A stretch of DNA of 64,000 nt, taken from positions 186,001 to 250,000 of the forward strand of contig NZ_JADMKU010000003.1 of the NCBI RefSeq assembly GCF_018219815.1, read 5' to 3'. Origin of the DNA: Thalassovita aquimarina (GTDB taxonomy: Bacteria > Pseudomonadota > Alphaproteobacteria > Rhodobacterales > Rhodobacteraceae). Positions 26,631 to 38,128 of the stretch are shown here, in pieces. The position numbers and the translations under genes are program-made. Numbering within the stretch: position 1 is the stretch's first letter; the number at the start of each line of letters is the position of its first letter. Under the pieces are notes generated by a model. That model did no database searches and had not been told where the DNA came from. It saw only the letters and a program-made list of their open reading frames with translations.

Positions 26631-27389
26631 ATGAACGATCATGAGCTTCTGAATGCCATCCAGGACGCGTTTCGGCGGGAACCGCGCCTTGGACCGGATT
26701 TCACGCCTGAGAAGATGGAATTCGGCCCGGACGGGGCGCTGACCGTGATTGCCGAGGTGGAAAGCGTCGCCGCCAAGAAGCGCGCGCTGGAACTGGCGGC
26801 GGCACCTGAACAGGTGCGCGCGGTGGTCGACCGGGTGCGGGTTGCGGCCGCCACGCAGATGAAGGATCGCGACATCTACAAGCATCTGCGCGAATTTTTC
26901 TGTGATGAACCGGCATTCCGGGATTTCGCGATCTTTGAAGCAGGTGGCGGGCCCGAAGCGCCGGTCTTCACCCAGGTGTCCGGCCCGACCGACGCGGCGC
27001 GCGGGCGGATCGATTACGAGGTGCATGACGGCGTGGTGATCCTGAACGGAACTGTGCCGGGGCTGGTGTCGCAGCGGCTGGCCGGGGCGATGGCCTGGTG
27101 GGTGCCGGGCGTGCGCGACGTGGTCAACAGCCTGCAGCCCGACCCGCCCGAGGAAGATGCCCCGATCCGGATCGAGGAGGCTGCGCGCATCGTTCTCGAC
27201 CGCGATCCTTATGTCGACGATACCCAGATCCGTATCGGCGTGCGCGGCCGGGTGGTGCGCCTGACCGGCATCGTGCGCAGCCCGGCCGAACGTGCCATGG
27301 CCGAGGCGGATTGCTGGAGCATTTTGGGCGTCGATGACGTCATCAACGACATCAAGGCCCCGGCCGAGAGCAAAACAGAAACGGAGTGA
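26631..27389 (+). CDS. BON-domain protein
   Basis: A 252-residue protein built of BON-like alpha/beta modules. The clearest are near 120-165 (RIDYEVHDGVVILNGTVPG then PGVRDVVNSL) and 190-240 (DDTQIRIGVRGRVVRLTGIVRS then GVDDVINDI); a weaker one occupies the first 65 residues. BON modules bind lipids or support membrane stability in stress proteins, but there is no signal peptide here, so location is unclear. Start at 26631 follows GGAAGGGGG. It is divergent from archease; the small gene downstream follows after four bases. Confidence 0.8.
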   Translation: MNDHELLNAIQDAFRREPRLGPDFTPEKMEFGPDGALTVIAEVESVAAKKRALELAAAPEQVRAVVDRVRVAAATQMKDRDIYKHLREFFCDEPAFRDFAIFEAGGGPEAPVFTQVSGPTDAARGRIDYEVHDGVVILNGTVPGLVSQRLAGAMAWWVPGVRDVVNSLQPDPPEEDAPIRIEEAARIVLDRDPYVDDTQIRIGVRGRVVRLTGIVRSPAERAMAEADCWSILGVDDVINDIKAPAESKTETE

Positions 27390-27393
27390 CGGC

Positions 27394-27624
27394 ATGACAA
27401 TCACGCATGACGAGGTGAAGCGCCTGTTCGGCGATATCAACGACCACATGATCGTCGAGATCATGAACAGCGGCGCGACGATGGTGGAACTGGAAGAGGT
27501 GGTGGCGCATCTGGCACAGGAAACTGACGTGATGGGCGAATTGGAACGCCCGCTGGATGGGCGCGCCCTTCAGATCTACAACCTTCTGCGCCGCGCCGAC
27601 GAGGCGTGGGAGGAGGATCGCTGA
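27394..27624 (+). CDS. small acidic protein of unknown function (76 aa)
   Basis: A 76-residue mainly alpha-helical acidic protein (ITHDEVKRLFGDINDHMIVEI, then VELEEVVAHLAQETDVM). It has a GGAG site overlapping the stop of the BON gene and is evidently cotranscribed with it. No family is recognised with certainty. The coding nature is supported by the tight junction, the ribosome site and the helix-forming composition. Confidence 0.7.
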   Translation: MTITHDEVKRLFGDINDHMIVEIMNSGATMVELEEVVAHLAQETDVMGELERPLDGRALQIYNLLRRADEAWEEDR

Positions 27625-27828
27625 TCCGTTGCCACTGATCGGCCCGGCGGTCGCATAACCGGTGCATTGCTTGTGGTTTGCGCGGTGAACGACAAAAAAG
27701 GAGTGCGCTTCCAGCGCTTCCTGCTCAGCAAGGGTGTGCGATTTTCCATGGCTCAATCTGCCAAGTCGAGCACACGTCCTGATGATGTGCGGTCGAAAAC
27801 GGCTGCTGCGGGCCACTTCTCCTTTTTT

Positions 27829-27862
27829 GCGACGCGCAACTTCATGCGCGCCGCGTAATTTT
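27829..27862 (+). terminator. weak hairpin terminator candidate
   Basis: GCGACGCGCA (27829-27838) pairs with TGCGCGCCGC (27845-27854) with one mismatch, followed by GTAATTTTA. The T-rich tail is imperfect. It would end transcripts of the BON/76-aa operon reading toward the convergent gyrB gene. Confidence 0.35.
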
Positions 27863-27882
27863 ATCCGCTTCCCTACAAGCGA

Positions 27883-30315
<2,433 letters not shown>

Positions 30316-30409
30316 TTATTGTCAGGAATATATACGAAACCTTGCGAGGATTGTCACGTCCCGCACAAGATTTCGCGGTCCCCGGGCAGGCGGGATTTTC
30401 AGAGCGATT

Positions 30410-32293
30410 TCAGGCTTCGGTCAGGCTGGCCGGTTCCTGGGTCACCGCCGGATTCTGTTCGACCCAGCGGGTGACTACGGCGCGGGCGGCTTCGGTGTCG
30501 CAGGCTTCGATCGCGGCGCGCAGTTCCTTCAGCGCGGTGGCCATTTCGATCTCGGACAGGAAGCCTTCCTGCGCCCTCAGGATTTTCGGGTGCGGCGTGG
30601 TCAACATGTCGGGGCTGATCAGCAATTCCTCGATCAGCTTTTCACCCGGCCGCAGGCCGGTGACCTTGATTTCTATGTCGCCGTCGGGGTGGTCGTCGTC
30701 TTTTATCGTGAAGCCCGCCCCTTCGATCATCTGGCGCGCCAGTTTGCGGATTGGCACCAGGTCGCCCATGTCGAGCACGAACAGATCGCCGCCGCGAGCA
30801 AAGGACCCGGCCAGGAGCACCAGCCGCGCCGCTTCGGAAATGGTCATGAAATACCGCGCGACGTCGTTATGGGTCAGCGTGACCGGTCCGCCGCGGGCGA
30901 TCTGTTCCTCGAACAGCGGGATGACCGACCCCGAGGATCCCAGAACGTTGCCGAACCGGACCATCGAATAAAGCGTCGTCTGCGACCGGGTCGCCAGATC
31001 CTGCACCACCAGTTCGGCCAGGCGCTTTGAGGCACCCATGATATTGGTCGGCCGCACCGCCTTGTCCGACGAGACAAGGATGAAACGCTCGACCTCGGCA
31101 AGGCGGGCCGCCTCGGCAACGGTGCGGGTGCCGATCACGTTGTTGCACAGCCCGACAAGTTCGTTCTTTTCCACCATCGGGACGTGTTTGTAGGCCGCCG
31201 CGTGAAGGACGATGTTCACCGAATAGTCGCTGAAGACCCGTTGCAGCAGGATCGTGTCGCACACCGATCCCAGTACCGTCGTCAGCTGAACGTTGGGCGC
31301 AAGGTCCTGCAATTCCTTCTCGATCGAATAAAGCGCCAGTTCGCTGTGGTCGAGAAGGATCAGGTTCTCCGGCTCGCAGGCCACGAGCTGGCGGCACAGT
31401 TCGGATCCGATCGATCCGCCGGCGCCGGTGACAAGGATGCTTTGCGATTTGAAGGTATGGGCAACGGTGGGCAATTCGCTTTCCAACCCGTTGCGGCCCA
31501 GAAGGTCACCGATCGACACCGGTGTGCTGCGCTTGGAAATGTCGCGATCAGTGATCAGTTCGGCGAAGGAGGGAAGCGAATGCACTTCGCAACCCATCGC
31601 GCGCAGGCGCAGCGCGATACGGGCCTGAACCGATGGCGCCGCGGTTGGCATGGCCAGGATCACCCGGTCGATCGCCTTGCGCGCGATCAGATCCTTCAGC
31701 CGGCTTGGCGCGTAAACCGGCGCGCCGCCCAGGGTCAGGCTTTGCAGTCGCGGATTGTCGTCGACGAAAGCGACCAGTTCCAACTGGTCGTCGGTGCGCA
31801 AGGCGGCGGCCAGCTGCTGCCCGGTTTGGCCCGATCCATAGATGATGACGCGGGTATGCTTTCGGCCGCGGCGGTAAATCGTCCTGACGATTTCGCGCAG
31901 CACCATGCGGGATGACACCACCGCGATCAGGTAAACCATCCCGAAAACTGCCAGAGAAGCACCGGGAAGCGGACCGCCGAGCACGATATTCAGGGCCAGG
32001 CCCGCAAGCGACAGGATGCTGGCCAATCCGGCGGTCCGGTGTATCCCGCCGGTTTCGAAAGCGTTCAGTCGAATCCGCGGCAGTCCGAGCGTCTGCGCGA
32101 TACCCGGGGCCAGCAGGGTCAGAATCGTGGTCAGCGCGATCAGGCCGGTAGGGAGCTGGCCCTGGATCAGATCTGGGTGGCTCAGCAGCAGCGTGATGCC
32201 CAGTGACACGGGAACCAGCACCATGTCGATGAACAGAAAGATGAGAGCTTTGTGCCAATCCTTCAGGCTGATGGCTAAGCTAAACAAGGACAT
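30410..32293 (-). CDS. CapD/FlaA1-like nucleotide-sugar 4,6-dehydratase, membrane-anchored
   Basis: A 627-residue polysaccharide-biosynthesis protein with four N-terminal membrane helices (first ~130 residues), a CoA-binding-like linker ([17 protein letters not shown]) and a C-terminal short-chain dehydrogenase domain. The NAD motif is [14 protein letters not shown] near 290, followed by [14 protein letters not shown] and [14 protein letters not shown] where the family places catalytic residues. It is known for UDP-GlcNAc 4,6-dehydratase activity in homologues (WbpM, PglF). With the sugar transferase and SDR upstream, it forms an operon for an initiating-sugar pathway. Confidence 0.88.
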   Translation of the reverse strand: MSLFSLAISLKDWHKALIFLFIDMVLVPVSLGITLLLSHPDLIQGQLPTGLIALTTILTLLAPGIAQTLGLPRIRLNAFETGGIHRTAGLASILSLAGLALNIVLGGPLPGASLAVFGMVYLIAVVSSRMVLREIVRTIYRRGRKHTRVIIYGSGQTGQQLAAALRTDDQLELVAFVDDNPRLQSLTLGGAPVYAPSRLKDLIARKAIDRVILAMPTAAPSVQARIALRLRAMGCEVHSLPSFAELITDRDISKRSTPVSIGDLLGRNGLESELPTVAHTFKSQSILVTGAGGSIGSELCRQLVACEPENLILLDHSELALYSIEKELQDLAPNVQLTTVLGSVCDTILLQRVFSDYSVNIVLHAAAYKHVPMVEKNELVGLCNNVIGTRTVAEAARLAEVERFILVSSDKAVRPTNIMGASKRLAELVVQDLATRSQTTLYSMVRFGNVLGSSGSVIPLFEEQIARGGPVTLTHNDVARYFMTISEAARLVLLAGSFARGGDLFVLDMGDLVPIRKLARQMIEGAGFTIKDDDHPDGDIEIKVTGLRPGEKLIEELLISPDMLTTPHPKILRAQEGFLSEIEMATALKELRAAIEACDTEAARAVVTRWVEQNPAVTQEPASLTEA

Positions 32294-32489
32294 TATCAGC
32301 CTCCAGGATGGCCGGGGTATTCAAACAGGACGCAACACACTGAAAGCATATGGGACACAAGTGAAAAAGATGCCGGTCAATTGTAGGCGTGACCAGCAAA
32401 TCCAATTTGACTGTATTTTTCGCATTCAGGTCGCGCAAGGCTGGAATCCGGTACATGCATGTTTTTAGGCGAGTTATTGCCGTATTTGC

Positions 32490-33101
32490 CTACTTCAGCG
32501 GGAGTTTTCGGAACACCGTTTTCAACATGAGCAAAAAATCCAGGCACAGATTCCGATGGCGCTGATAAATCAGGTCCAACGCGGCCTTGCGGGGAATGCA
32601 GCGGCGGATATAGGCATGTTCGGTTTCTTCCGGGGTTTGGCATTTGACCAGTATCTTTTCTTCGTGCCGGTGAAACAGCACGGTGGCCAACCCGGTGATG
32701 CCGGGGCGCGATTGCAGCACCCGGCCATAGAGTTCGGGGAACATTTCGACATAGCGGCGCAGCGGCGGCCGGGGGCCGACAAAGGAAATATCGCCGCGCA
32801 GGATGTTCCACAGCTGCGGAATTTCATCAAGCCGGTACCGGCGCATGAAGGCCCCGGTCGGTGTGATCCGCGCCGACTTGTCGCCGCCCGATACACCGCT
32901 ATCGTGATCGACCACCGTCATGGTGCGGTATTTCCACAGCATGAAGGGTTCATCGGCGGTTTTCATCCGTTCCGAGATATACAGCACCGGGGGGCCATCC
33001 CGGATCAGGATCAGTAGCGTCAGAACGATGATCAGCGGCAACAAGAGAATGGCGAGAAACAGCGCCACACAGAGGTCGAACAGGCGCTTGGACAAGGTCA
33101 T
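32490..33101 (-). CDS. undecaprenyl-phosphate sugar phosphotransferase (bacterial sugar transferase)
   Basis: A 203-residue monotopic phosphoglycosyl transferase of the PglC/WcaJ catalytic-domain type. An N-terminal reentrant hydrophobic helix (about 10-35) precedes the motifs KYRTM, RRYRLDEIPQLWNIL and DISFVGPRP, which contain the catalytic aspartate-glutamate pair region. It transfers a phospho-sugar from a UDP-sugar to undecaprenyl phosphate, starting a glycan chain. The start at 33101 has GGAGG upstream and overlaps the stop of the preceding SDR gene in an ATGA junction. There is no WcaJ-like N-terminal membrane region, so it is the short form. Confidence 0.88.
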   Translation of the reverse strand: MTLSKRLFDLCVALFLAILLLPLIIVLTLLILIRDGPPVLYISERMKTADEPFMLWKYRTMTVVDHDSGVSGGDKSARITPTGAFMRRYRLDEIPQLWNILRGDISFVGPRPPLRRYVEMFPELYGRVLQSRPGITGLATVLFHRHEEKILVKCQTPEETEHAYIRRCIPRKAALDLIYQRHRNLCLDFLLMLKTVFRKLPLK

Positions 33102-33967
33102 GCGCGCGCCCTCCATTTCAGCCAGTCCGCGACGATCCGGCCCGGGTCTCCGTCGTCGTGGCGCTGCGCGGTGATGCGGTGCAGGCGCTCGGTATTCAAA
33201 ACGGCAATCTCGCGCGCGCCCTTCGGGGCCGGCTGCCATTCGAAGGGGATCCCTGCCGCTGTCAGAAGCGCATCCATCGTGACGGGCTGGGATGCCCCGA
33301 CATTCAGAACCTCGGGCAGCTGTGCCAGCGGGCAGCGCAGAAGCGCCTCAATCGACCCGGCAAGGTCGGATGGGGCGATATAGCTGCGCGCGGGACCCTG
33401 CCCCGATGCGAAACGGTGCAAGGTCAGCGGGGTTTTGGCCTTTGCCGCCAGATAGGTGTCGACCGACGCGGCGAGGCTTTCCGCCCCTGCCACAGACCCG
33501 ATGCGCAGGCAGCAGCTGCGCGGGTCGGATTCGGATCGCACGGCCGTTTCCATCGCTGCCTTGGCGGCACCATAGGGATTGATCGCGCCGGTAGGGTCGT
33601 TTTCGCCAAGCGGGGCATCCGATGGCGCATAGACCGCGATCGAGGAGGCATGCAGCACCCGATCGGCACCGGTGGCGCGTGCGATCCGCATCGCCTCAAG
33701 GGCGAGGTCGGTGTTGGCGGCCAGCGCGCGGTCATCGCCCGAGGTTACGCCCCAGAGCGACAGGATCGCATCGATCCGGCCCAGCCCGCCAGCCGGATCG
33801 CCGGGCGTGAAGCGGATGCAATTGGGGCTTTCGGGCGGGGTTTCGCGGAACTGATAGATCACGCGCAATCCGGCCGGCGGCTCGGCCGTCCAGATGGCAC
33901 GTAAAAGGCGCCCGACCTTGCCGGACGCCCCCAATACCAGAACTGTTTTCGTGTCTTGGACCGTCAC
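33098..33967 (-). CDS. NAD-dependent epimerase/dehydratase (extended SDR)
   Basis: A 289-residue extended SDR acting probably on a nucleotide or lipid-linked sugar. The NAD motif GASGKVGRL (about 13-21), the HASSIAVYAPSD serine/tyrosine region and the catalytic YxxxK (NPYGAAKAAME) are all visible. Substrate unknown. It overlaps the downstream sugar transferase (ATGA), and the CapD-like gene follows, so the three genes may make and load one sugar. Confidence 0.8.
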   Translation of the reverse strand: MTVQDTKTVLVLGASGKVGRLLRAIWTAEPPAGLRVIYQFRETPPESPNCIRFTPGDPAGGLGRIDAILSLWGVTSGDDRALAANTDLALEAMRIARATGADRVLHASSIAVYAPSDAPLGENDPTGAINPYGAAKAAMETAVRSESDPRSCCLRIGSVAGAESLAASVDTYLAAKAKTPLTLHRFASGQGPARSYIAPSDLAGSIEALLRCPLAQLPEVLNVGASQPVTMDALLTAAGIPFEWQPAPKGAREIAVLNTERLHRITAQRHDDGDPGRIVADWLKWRARA

Positions 33968-34039
33968 CGGCGATGATACCCTTGCCGCATTTGCCTGAGG
34001 ATTTAGGTATCACCGCCGCCGCGCCGTGAACAGGCCTGA

Positions 34040-35599
34040 TCAATCGCTCCAGTAGGGCGCGCGCAATTCCCGTTTCAGGATTTTCCCGATCGAGGAACGC
34101 GGTAGCGTATCGCGGATTTCCACCTGCGACAGCCGGTGGCTTTTGCCCAGCTGCGCGTTGGCATCGGCCAGGATCGCCTCGGTGGTTTTTTCCGATCCCG
34201 GTTTGCGCACCACCAGGCCCAGCGGCGTTTCCCCCCACTGCTCGGACGGAATGCCGATAACCGCGGCATCGGTGACAGCGGGATCGCGCAGCAGGATCAG
34301 TTCCAGGTCATTGGCATAGATGTTCAGCCCGCCGGAAATGATCATGTCCTTTTTTCGGTCCGACAGGATCAGGAAACCGTCTTCGTCGAAATGGCCCATG
34401 TCGCCGGAGCGGAAATACATATCCCCGTTTCCATCACGCCAGATGTAATCGGCGGTCAGGTCATCGCGCCCGAAATATCCGGCCATCATCGCCGGGCTGC
34501 GGCCGCAGATTTCGCCGATCTCTCCTGTCGGAACCTCCTTGCCGCCGGGGCCGATCAGCTTGATCTCGGTGCCCGGACCCGGTTGTCCCACGCTGTGCAG
34601 CTTGTCCGTCATTTCGTCGGCGACAAGAATGGTCACCCCACCGCCCTCGGTCAGGCCGTAGTATTCGATCAGCTTGCCGGGAAAACGCGCCAGAACGTCC
34701 GCCTTCACATCCGCGCGCAGCGGCGCTGAGGTGGAAAACTTCACCCGCATCGAGGACAGGTCGAAGCTGTCGAAATCCGGCACGTCCATGATGCGTTTGT
34801 ATTGCACCGGTACCAGCATCGTGTGAGTGATCTTTTCCTTTTCGACGATTTCGAGATACCGGCGCGCATCGAATTTCGGCATCAGGTGGACGGTGGACCC
34901 GCCATAGAGCGTCGGCAGGAAGGAAACGATGGTGGTGTTGGAATAAAGCGGCGTCGACAGCAGCGTGCGCGCATCGTCGCAATAGCCGCTGGGTTCGGCG
35001 CGTTCCATCTGCACCGCGCGCATCCAGTGGTCATGCAGGATGCCCTTGGGCGTGCCGGTGGTGCCGGACGAATAGATGATGTTGAGCGGATCGTCCCAGT
35101 CGACCGGGACCATCGGATCGGTTTCGGTCTGATCGGCCAGCAGGGTTTCGTAATTGTCGAAACCCGGGGCGTCGAAATCCAGCGCCACGCAATGCGCCGC
35201 GATTCCACCGAGGAAAGGCGCGGCGAGGTCGCGGTAGTGATCGGCGAGGAAAAACACCTTGGACCCGCTGTCCTTCACCATCTTTTCCAGCGCCTCGGAC
35301 GAGGCCATGGTCGACAGCGGCACGATGCAGGCCCCGGCCTTGAGCGTGCCGATGAAGATCTCGGCATAGGCGGCGGAATTCGGCGACAGCACCGCAACGC
35401 GGTCGCCCTTGCCGACGCCGAGCGCGATCAGCGCATTGGCGACGCGGCTGCTGCGGGCGTCGAATTCGGCCCAGCTCAGCCGGGTATTACCGCAGACGAT
35501 CGCCTCTTTTCCGGGGGCTTCCTTGGCCCGTTCCCGGATGGCGTCGGTAACGGTTTTTTGTGGGTCTTCTGCTGGCTTGGCCGGTGTGACAAGGCCCAT
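34040..35599 (-). CDS. AMP-dependent synthetase/ligase (acyl-CoA ligase)
   Basis: A 519-residue ANL-superfamily enzyme that adenylates a carboxylic acid and joins it to CoA. Core motifs are YSSGTTGTPKGI (P-loop, about 165), YGLTEGGG (A5-like), the YRSGD-type GDMYFRSGDMG block, and the catalytic C-terminal lysine region GKILKREL. Substrate is unclear, perhaps a fatty or aromatic acid. It lies on the minus strand between recF and the SDR gene, with 72 bases to the latter, so it may or may not belong to the polysaccharide operon. Confidence 0.85.
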   Translation of the reverse strand: MGLVTPAKPAEDPQKTVTDAIRERAKEAPGKEAIVCGNTRLSWAEFDARSSRVANALIALGVGKGDRVAVLSPNSAAYAEIFIGTLKAGACIVPLSTMASSEALEKMVKDSGSKVFFLADHYRDLAAPFLGGIAAHCVALDFDAPGFDNYETLLADQTETDPMVPVDWDDPLNIIYSSGTTGTPKGILHDHWMRAVQMERAEPSGYCDDARTLLSTPLYSNTTIVSFLPTLYGGSTVHLMPKFDARRYLEIVEKEKITHTMLVPVQYKRIMDVPDFDSFDLSSMRVKFSTSAPLRADVKADVLARFPGKLIEYYGLTEGGGVTILVADEMTDKLHSVGQPGPGTEIKLIGPGGKEVPTGEIGEICGRSPAMMAGYFGRDDLTADYIWRDGNGDMYFRSGDMGHFDEDGFLILSDRKKDMIISGGLNIYANDLELILLRDPAVTDAAVIGIPSEQWGETPLGLVVRKPGSEKTTEAILADANAQLGKSHRLSQVEIRDTLPRSSIGKILKRELRAPYWSD

Positions 35600-35672
35600 G
35601 CGCGTCCTCCTTCGCGTTGGTCGCGCGCAGTATCGATTGTCCGAAATGCGAAATCAAGTTCCGCTTTGCGGT

Positions 35673-36782
35673 TTAATCCGCAATCTGGTGTAGTTCGGAG
35701 ATTCCGTCACGTTCCCGTACTTCGATATACTGTGCGCGATCGCCCAGAGCGTCGAACAGTTCCGGCCCGGTGCCGGTCATCCAGGCTTGCGCGCCGAACC
35801 CCACGATTTCATCGTAAAGCGCCGCCAGCCGCCCGGCATCGAGATGCGCCGAGACCTCGTCAAGCAGCAGGATCGGCGGCATGCCGATCCGGTCCGACAG
35901 GGCGCGTGCATTGGCCAGGATCAGCGACACCAGCAGCGCTTTCTGTTCGCCGGTCGAACAATCCTTCGCCGGTACCCCCTTGGTTTCGAAGACACCGTAA
36001 AGGTCGGTGCGGTGCGGCCCGACGAGGCTGCGCCCGGCGGCGAGATCGCGGAACCGGCTTTCGGCCAACGCGCTGCGCAGGTCCTCTTCGGTTTGCGGCA
36101 AATCGCCTTCGCTCTGCACCAGTTCCAGCGTCGCGGTCGGAAAGGCGGTTTCGGCCCGCGCCTGCGCCTCGGTCAGGAAGTCGAGCGTGGCGACGCGATG
36201 GGCGTGAATCGCCGCGCCGCTTTGCGCCATCTGCGATTCCAGCGCGCCATACCAATGCGCATCGCGGACCTGATCCTTCAGCAGCCGGTTGCGTTCGCGC
36301 ATCGCCTTTTCATAGGTCAGCGTCGCGTCGGCATGGGCGGGAAAGAATGACAGCGCCATCCGGTCCAGAAATCTGCGCCGCCCGTCGGCGCCCTCGATCC
36401 ACAGCCGGTCCATCGAGGGGATCAGCCACAACACCCGCGACAGCCGGGCCAATTCAAGTTGCGCGGCCGATTTGCCGTCGATCTTCAATTGCCGCGCGGC
36501 CCCCTTGTCGGACCAGATTTCGATCTCGTGCAGGCGCGATCCGGTCTGCAGCACTCCGGTGATTTTCCAGCCCAGCGTTTCGGGCCGGCGCATCATTTCT
36601 TCGGCCGAGGCGCGGCGCAGCCCGCGGCCGGGGGAAAACAGCGATACCGCTTCGAGGATGTTGGTCTTGCCCGATCCGTTGGCGCCGTAAATGGCGACCG
36701 GCCGCCCGTCGCAAGTGATCCGGCCCGTTTTATGGGACCGGAAATGCGACAGGGTCAGTTCTTTGAGCGCAAGATCAGCCAT
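35673..36782 (-). CDS. recF: DNA replication and repair protein RecF
   Basis: A 369-residue SMC-like ATPase that loads RecA at gaps. The N-terminal LSHFRSHK and Walker A GANGSGKTNILEAV motifs, the signature-like STGEQKALLVSLILA, and Walker B PPILLLDEVSAHLD are visible. It follows dnaN by 62 bases on the minus strand in the conserved dnaA-dnaN-recF order. Length is normal for the family. Confidence 0.94.
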   Translation of the reverse strand: MADLALKELTLSHFRSHKTGRITCDGRPVAIYGANGSGKTNILEAVSLFSPGRGLRRASAEEMMRRPETLGWKITGVLQTGSRLHEIEIWSDKGAARQLKIDGKSAAQLELARLSRVLWLIPSMDRLWIEGADGRRRFLDRMALSFFPAHADATLTYEKAMRERNRLLKDQVRDAHWYGALESQMAQSGAAIHAHRVATLDFLTEAQARAETAFPTATLELVQSEGDLPQTEEDLRSALAESRFRDLAAGRSLVGPHRTDLYGVFETKGVPAKDCSTGEQKALLVSLILANARALSDRIGMPPILLLDEVSAHLDAGRLAALYDEIVGFGAQAWMTGTGPELFDALGDRAQYIEVRERDGISELHQIAD

Positions 36783-36844
36783 TAGGTGCCCGCGTTTTCC
36801 GGCACAGAAAACGCGGTGGAATTCGTGTCAAATTCCGCCGCGCC

Positions 36845-37963
36845 TCAGACGCGCATGGGCATGACCACGTAAACCGCCGAGGTGTCATTGCCTTCGCGCA
36901 TCAGGGTCGGGTCGCCGGCGGAATTGAACAGAAAGACGGCGTTTTCGCGGTCCACCTGGCTGGCGATTTCCAGCAGGTACTTGGCGTTGAACCCGATTTC
37001 CAGCCGTTCGTCGTTATAGGCCACGGCCAGTTCTTCCTCGGCCGCACCGCTGTCGGGGGCGTTCACGGACAGAACAAGCCTGTCTTCGTCCAGCGACATC
37101 TTCACCGCGCGCGACCGTTCCGACGAAACGGTTGCAACCCTGTCGACCGCGGCGGCGAATTCGGCGGCGTCGACTTCCATCTTGCGGGTGTTGCCGACCG
37201 GGATGACCCGGCTGTAATCGGGGAAGGTGCCGTCGATCACCTTGGAGGTGAGCGTGATGTTCGGGGTGGCGAAGCGGATCTTGGTCTCAGAGACCGAGAC
37301 GGCGATTTCCATCTCGTCATCGTCCAAGAGCTTGCGCAGCTCGCCCACGGTCTTGCGGGGCACGATCACGCCGGGCAGTTCCTCGGCGCCCATCGGCAGG
37401 TCGGCATCGATCCGGGCCAGCCGGTGACCGTCGGTCGCCACCGCGCGCAGCACCTTGCCACCATCGGCATCGGCCACATGCAGGTAGACGCCGTTCAGGT
37501 AATAACGGGTTTCCTCGGTCGAGATGGCGAATTTGGACTTGTCGAAAAGCCGCCGCAGCACCGGCGCCGGGGCGCTGAAATTCGACTGGTATTCCGAGGT
37601 CGCCATGACCGGGAAATCTTCTTTCGGCAGGGTGGCCAGATTGAAGTTCGACCGGCCCGCTTCGACGGTCAGCCGGCCGGCGACGCCGTCATCGGTCAGG
37701 GTGACCAGCGCGCCATCGGGCAGTTTGCGGACAATCTCGTGCAGGGTAACGGCGGACACCGTGGTGGCGCCGGCCTTTTCGACCTGGGCGGGAACCTTGT
37801 CGACCACCTCGATATCCAGGTCGGTGGCGCGGTACGACACGCTGTCGCCTTCGGCTTCGATCAGGACATTGGCGAGGATCGGGATCGTGTTGCGCCGTTC
37901 GACGACCGACTGCGCTTGCGACACGGCTTTCAGAAGCGTCCCGCGTTCGATGCTGAATTTCAT
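36845..37963 (-). CDS. dnaN: DNA polymerase III beta subunit (sliding clamp)
   Basis: The sliding clamp, 372 residues, starting MKFSIERGTLLKAVSQAQ with AGGAG upstream; the longer frame from 38113 runs through the dnaA-dnaN gap and is not supported. The C-terminal VMPMRV tail is typical, contributing to the clamp-binding pocket. It follows dnaA by 165 bases, and that gap contains a hairpin (38084-38111) with an 11-base stem and one mismatch but no T-run. Confidence 0.95.
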   Translation of the reverse strand: MKFSIERGTLLKAVSQAQSVVERRNTIPILANVLIEAEGDSVSYRATDLDIEVVDKVPAQVEKAGATTVSAVTLHEIVRKLPDGALVTLTDDGVAGRLTVEAGRSNFNLATLPKEDFPVMATSEYQSNFSAPAPVLRRLFDKSKFAISTEETRYYLNGVYLHVADADGGKVLRAVATDGHRLARIDADLPMGAEELPGVIVPRKTVGELRKLLDDDEMEIAVSVSETKIRFATPNITLTSKVIDGTFPDYSRVIPVGNTRKMEVDAAEFAAAVDRVATVSSERSRAVKMSLDEDRLVLSVNAPDSGAAEEELAVAYNDERLEIGFNAKYLLEIASQVDRENAVFLFNSAGDPTLMREGNDTSAVYVVMPMRV

Positions 37964-38128
37964 TCCCTCGCTCCTATCCCTGTTCCGGCGCATGCCCGGG
38001 GGTTTGCAACCTAGCGAAATCCCCAATCGGCTCAAGCCTTTTATTGGTTTGTCTGTCGGAAAGGGAAGGTCGTCAAGGGGAAGGGCGCCGCTCCGATGAA
38101 GGAGCGACGCCAAACTGTGCGTTTCCGG

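Noticed and set aside
34802-36562. 586-codon plus-strand open frame
   Set aside because: Antisense to the acyl-CoA ligase and recF.
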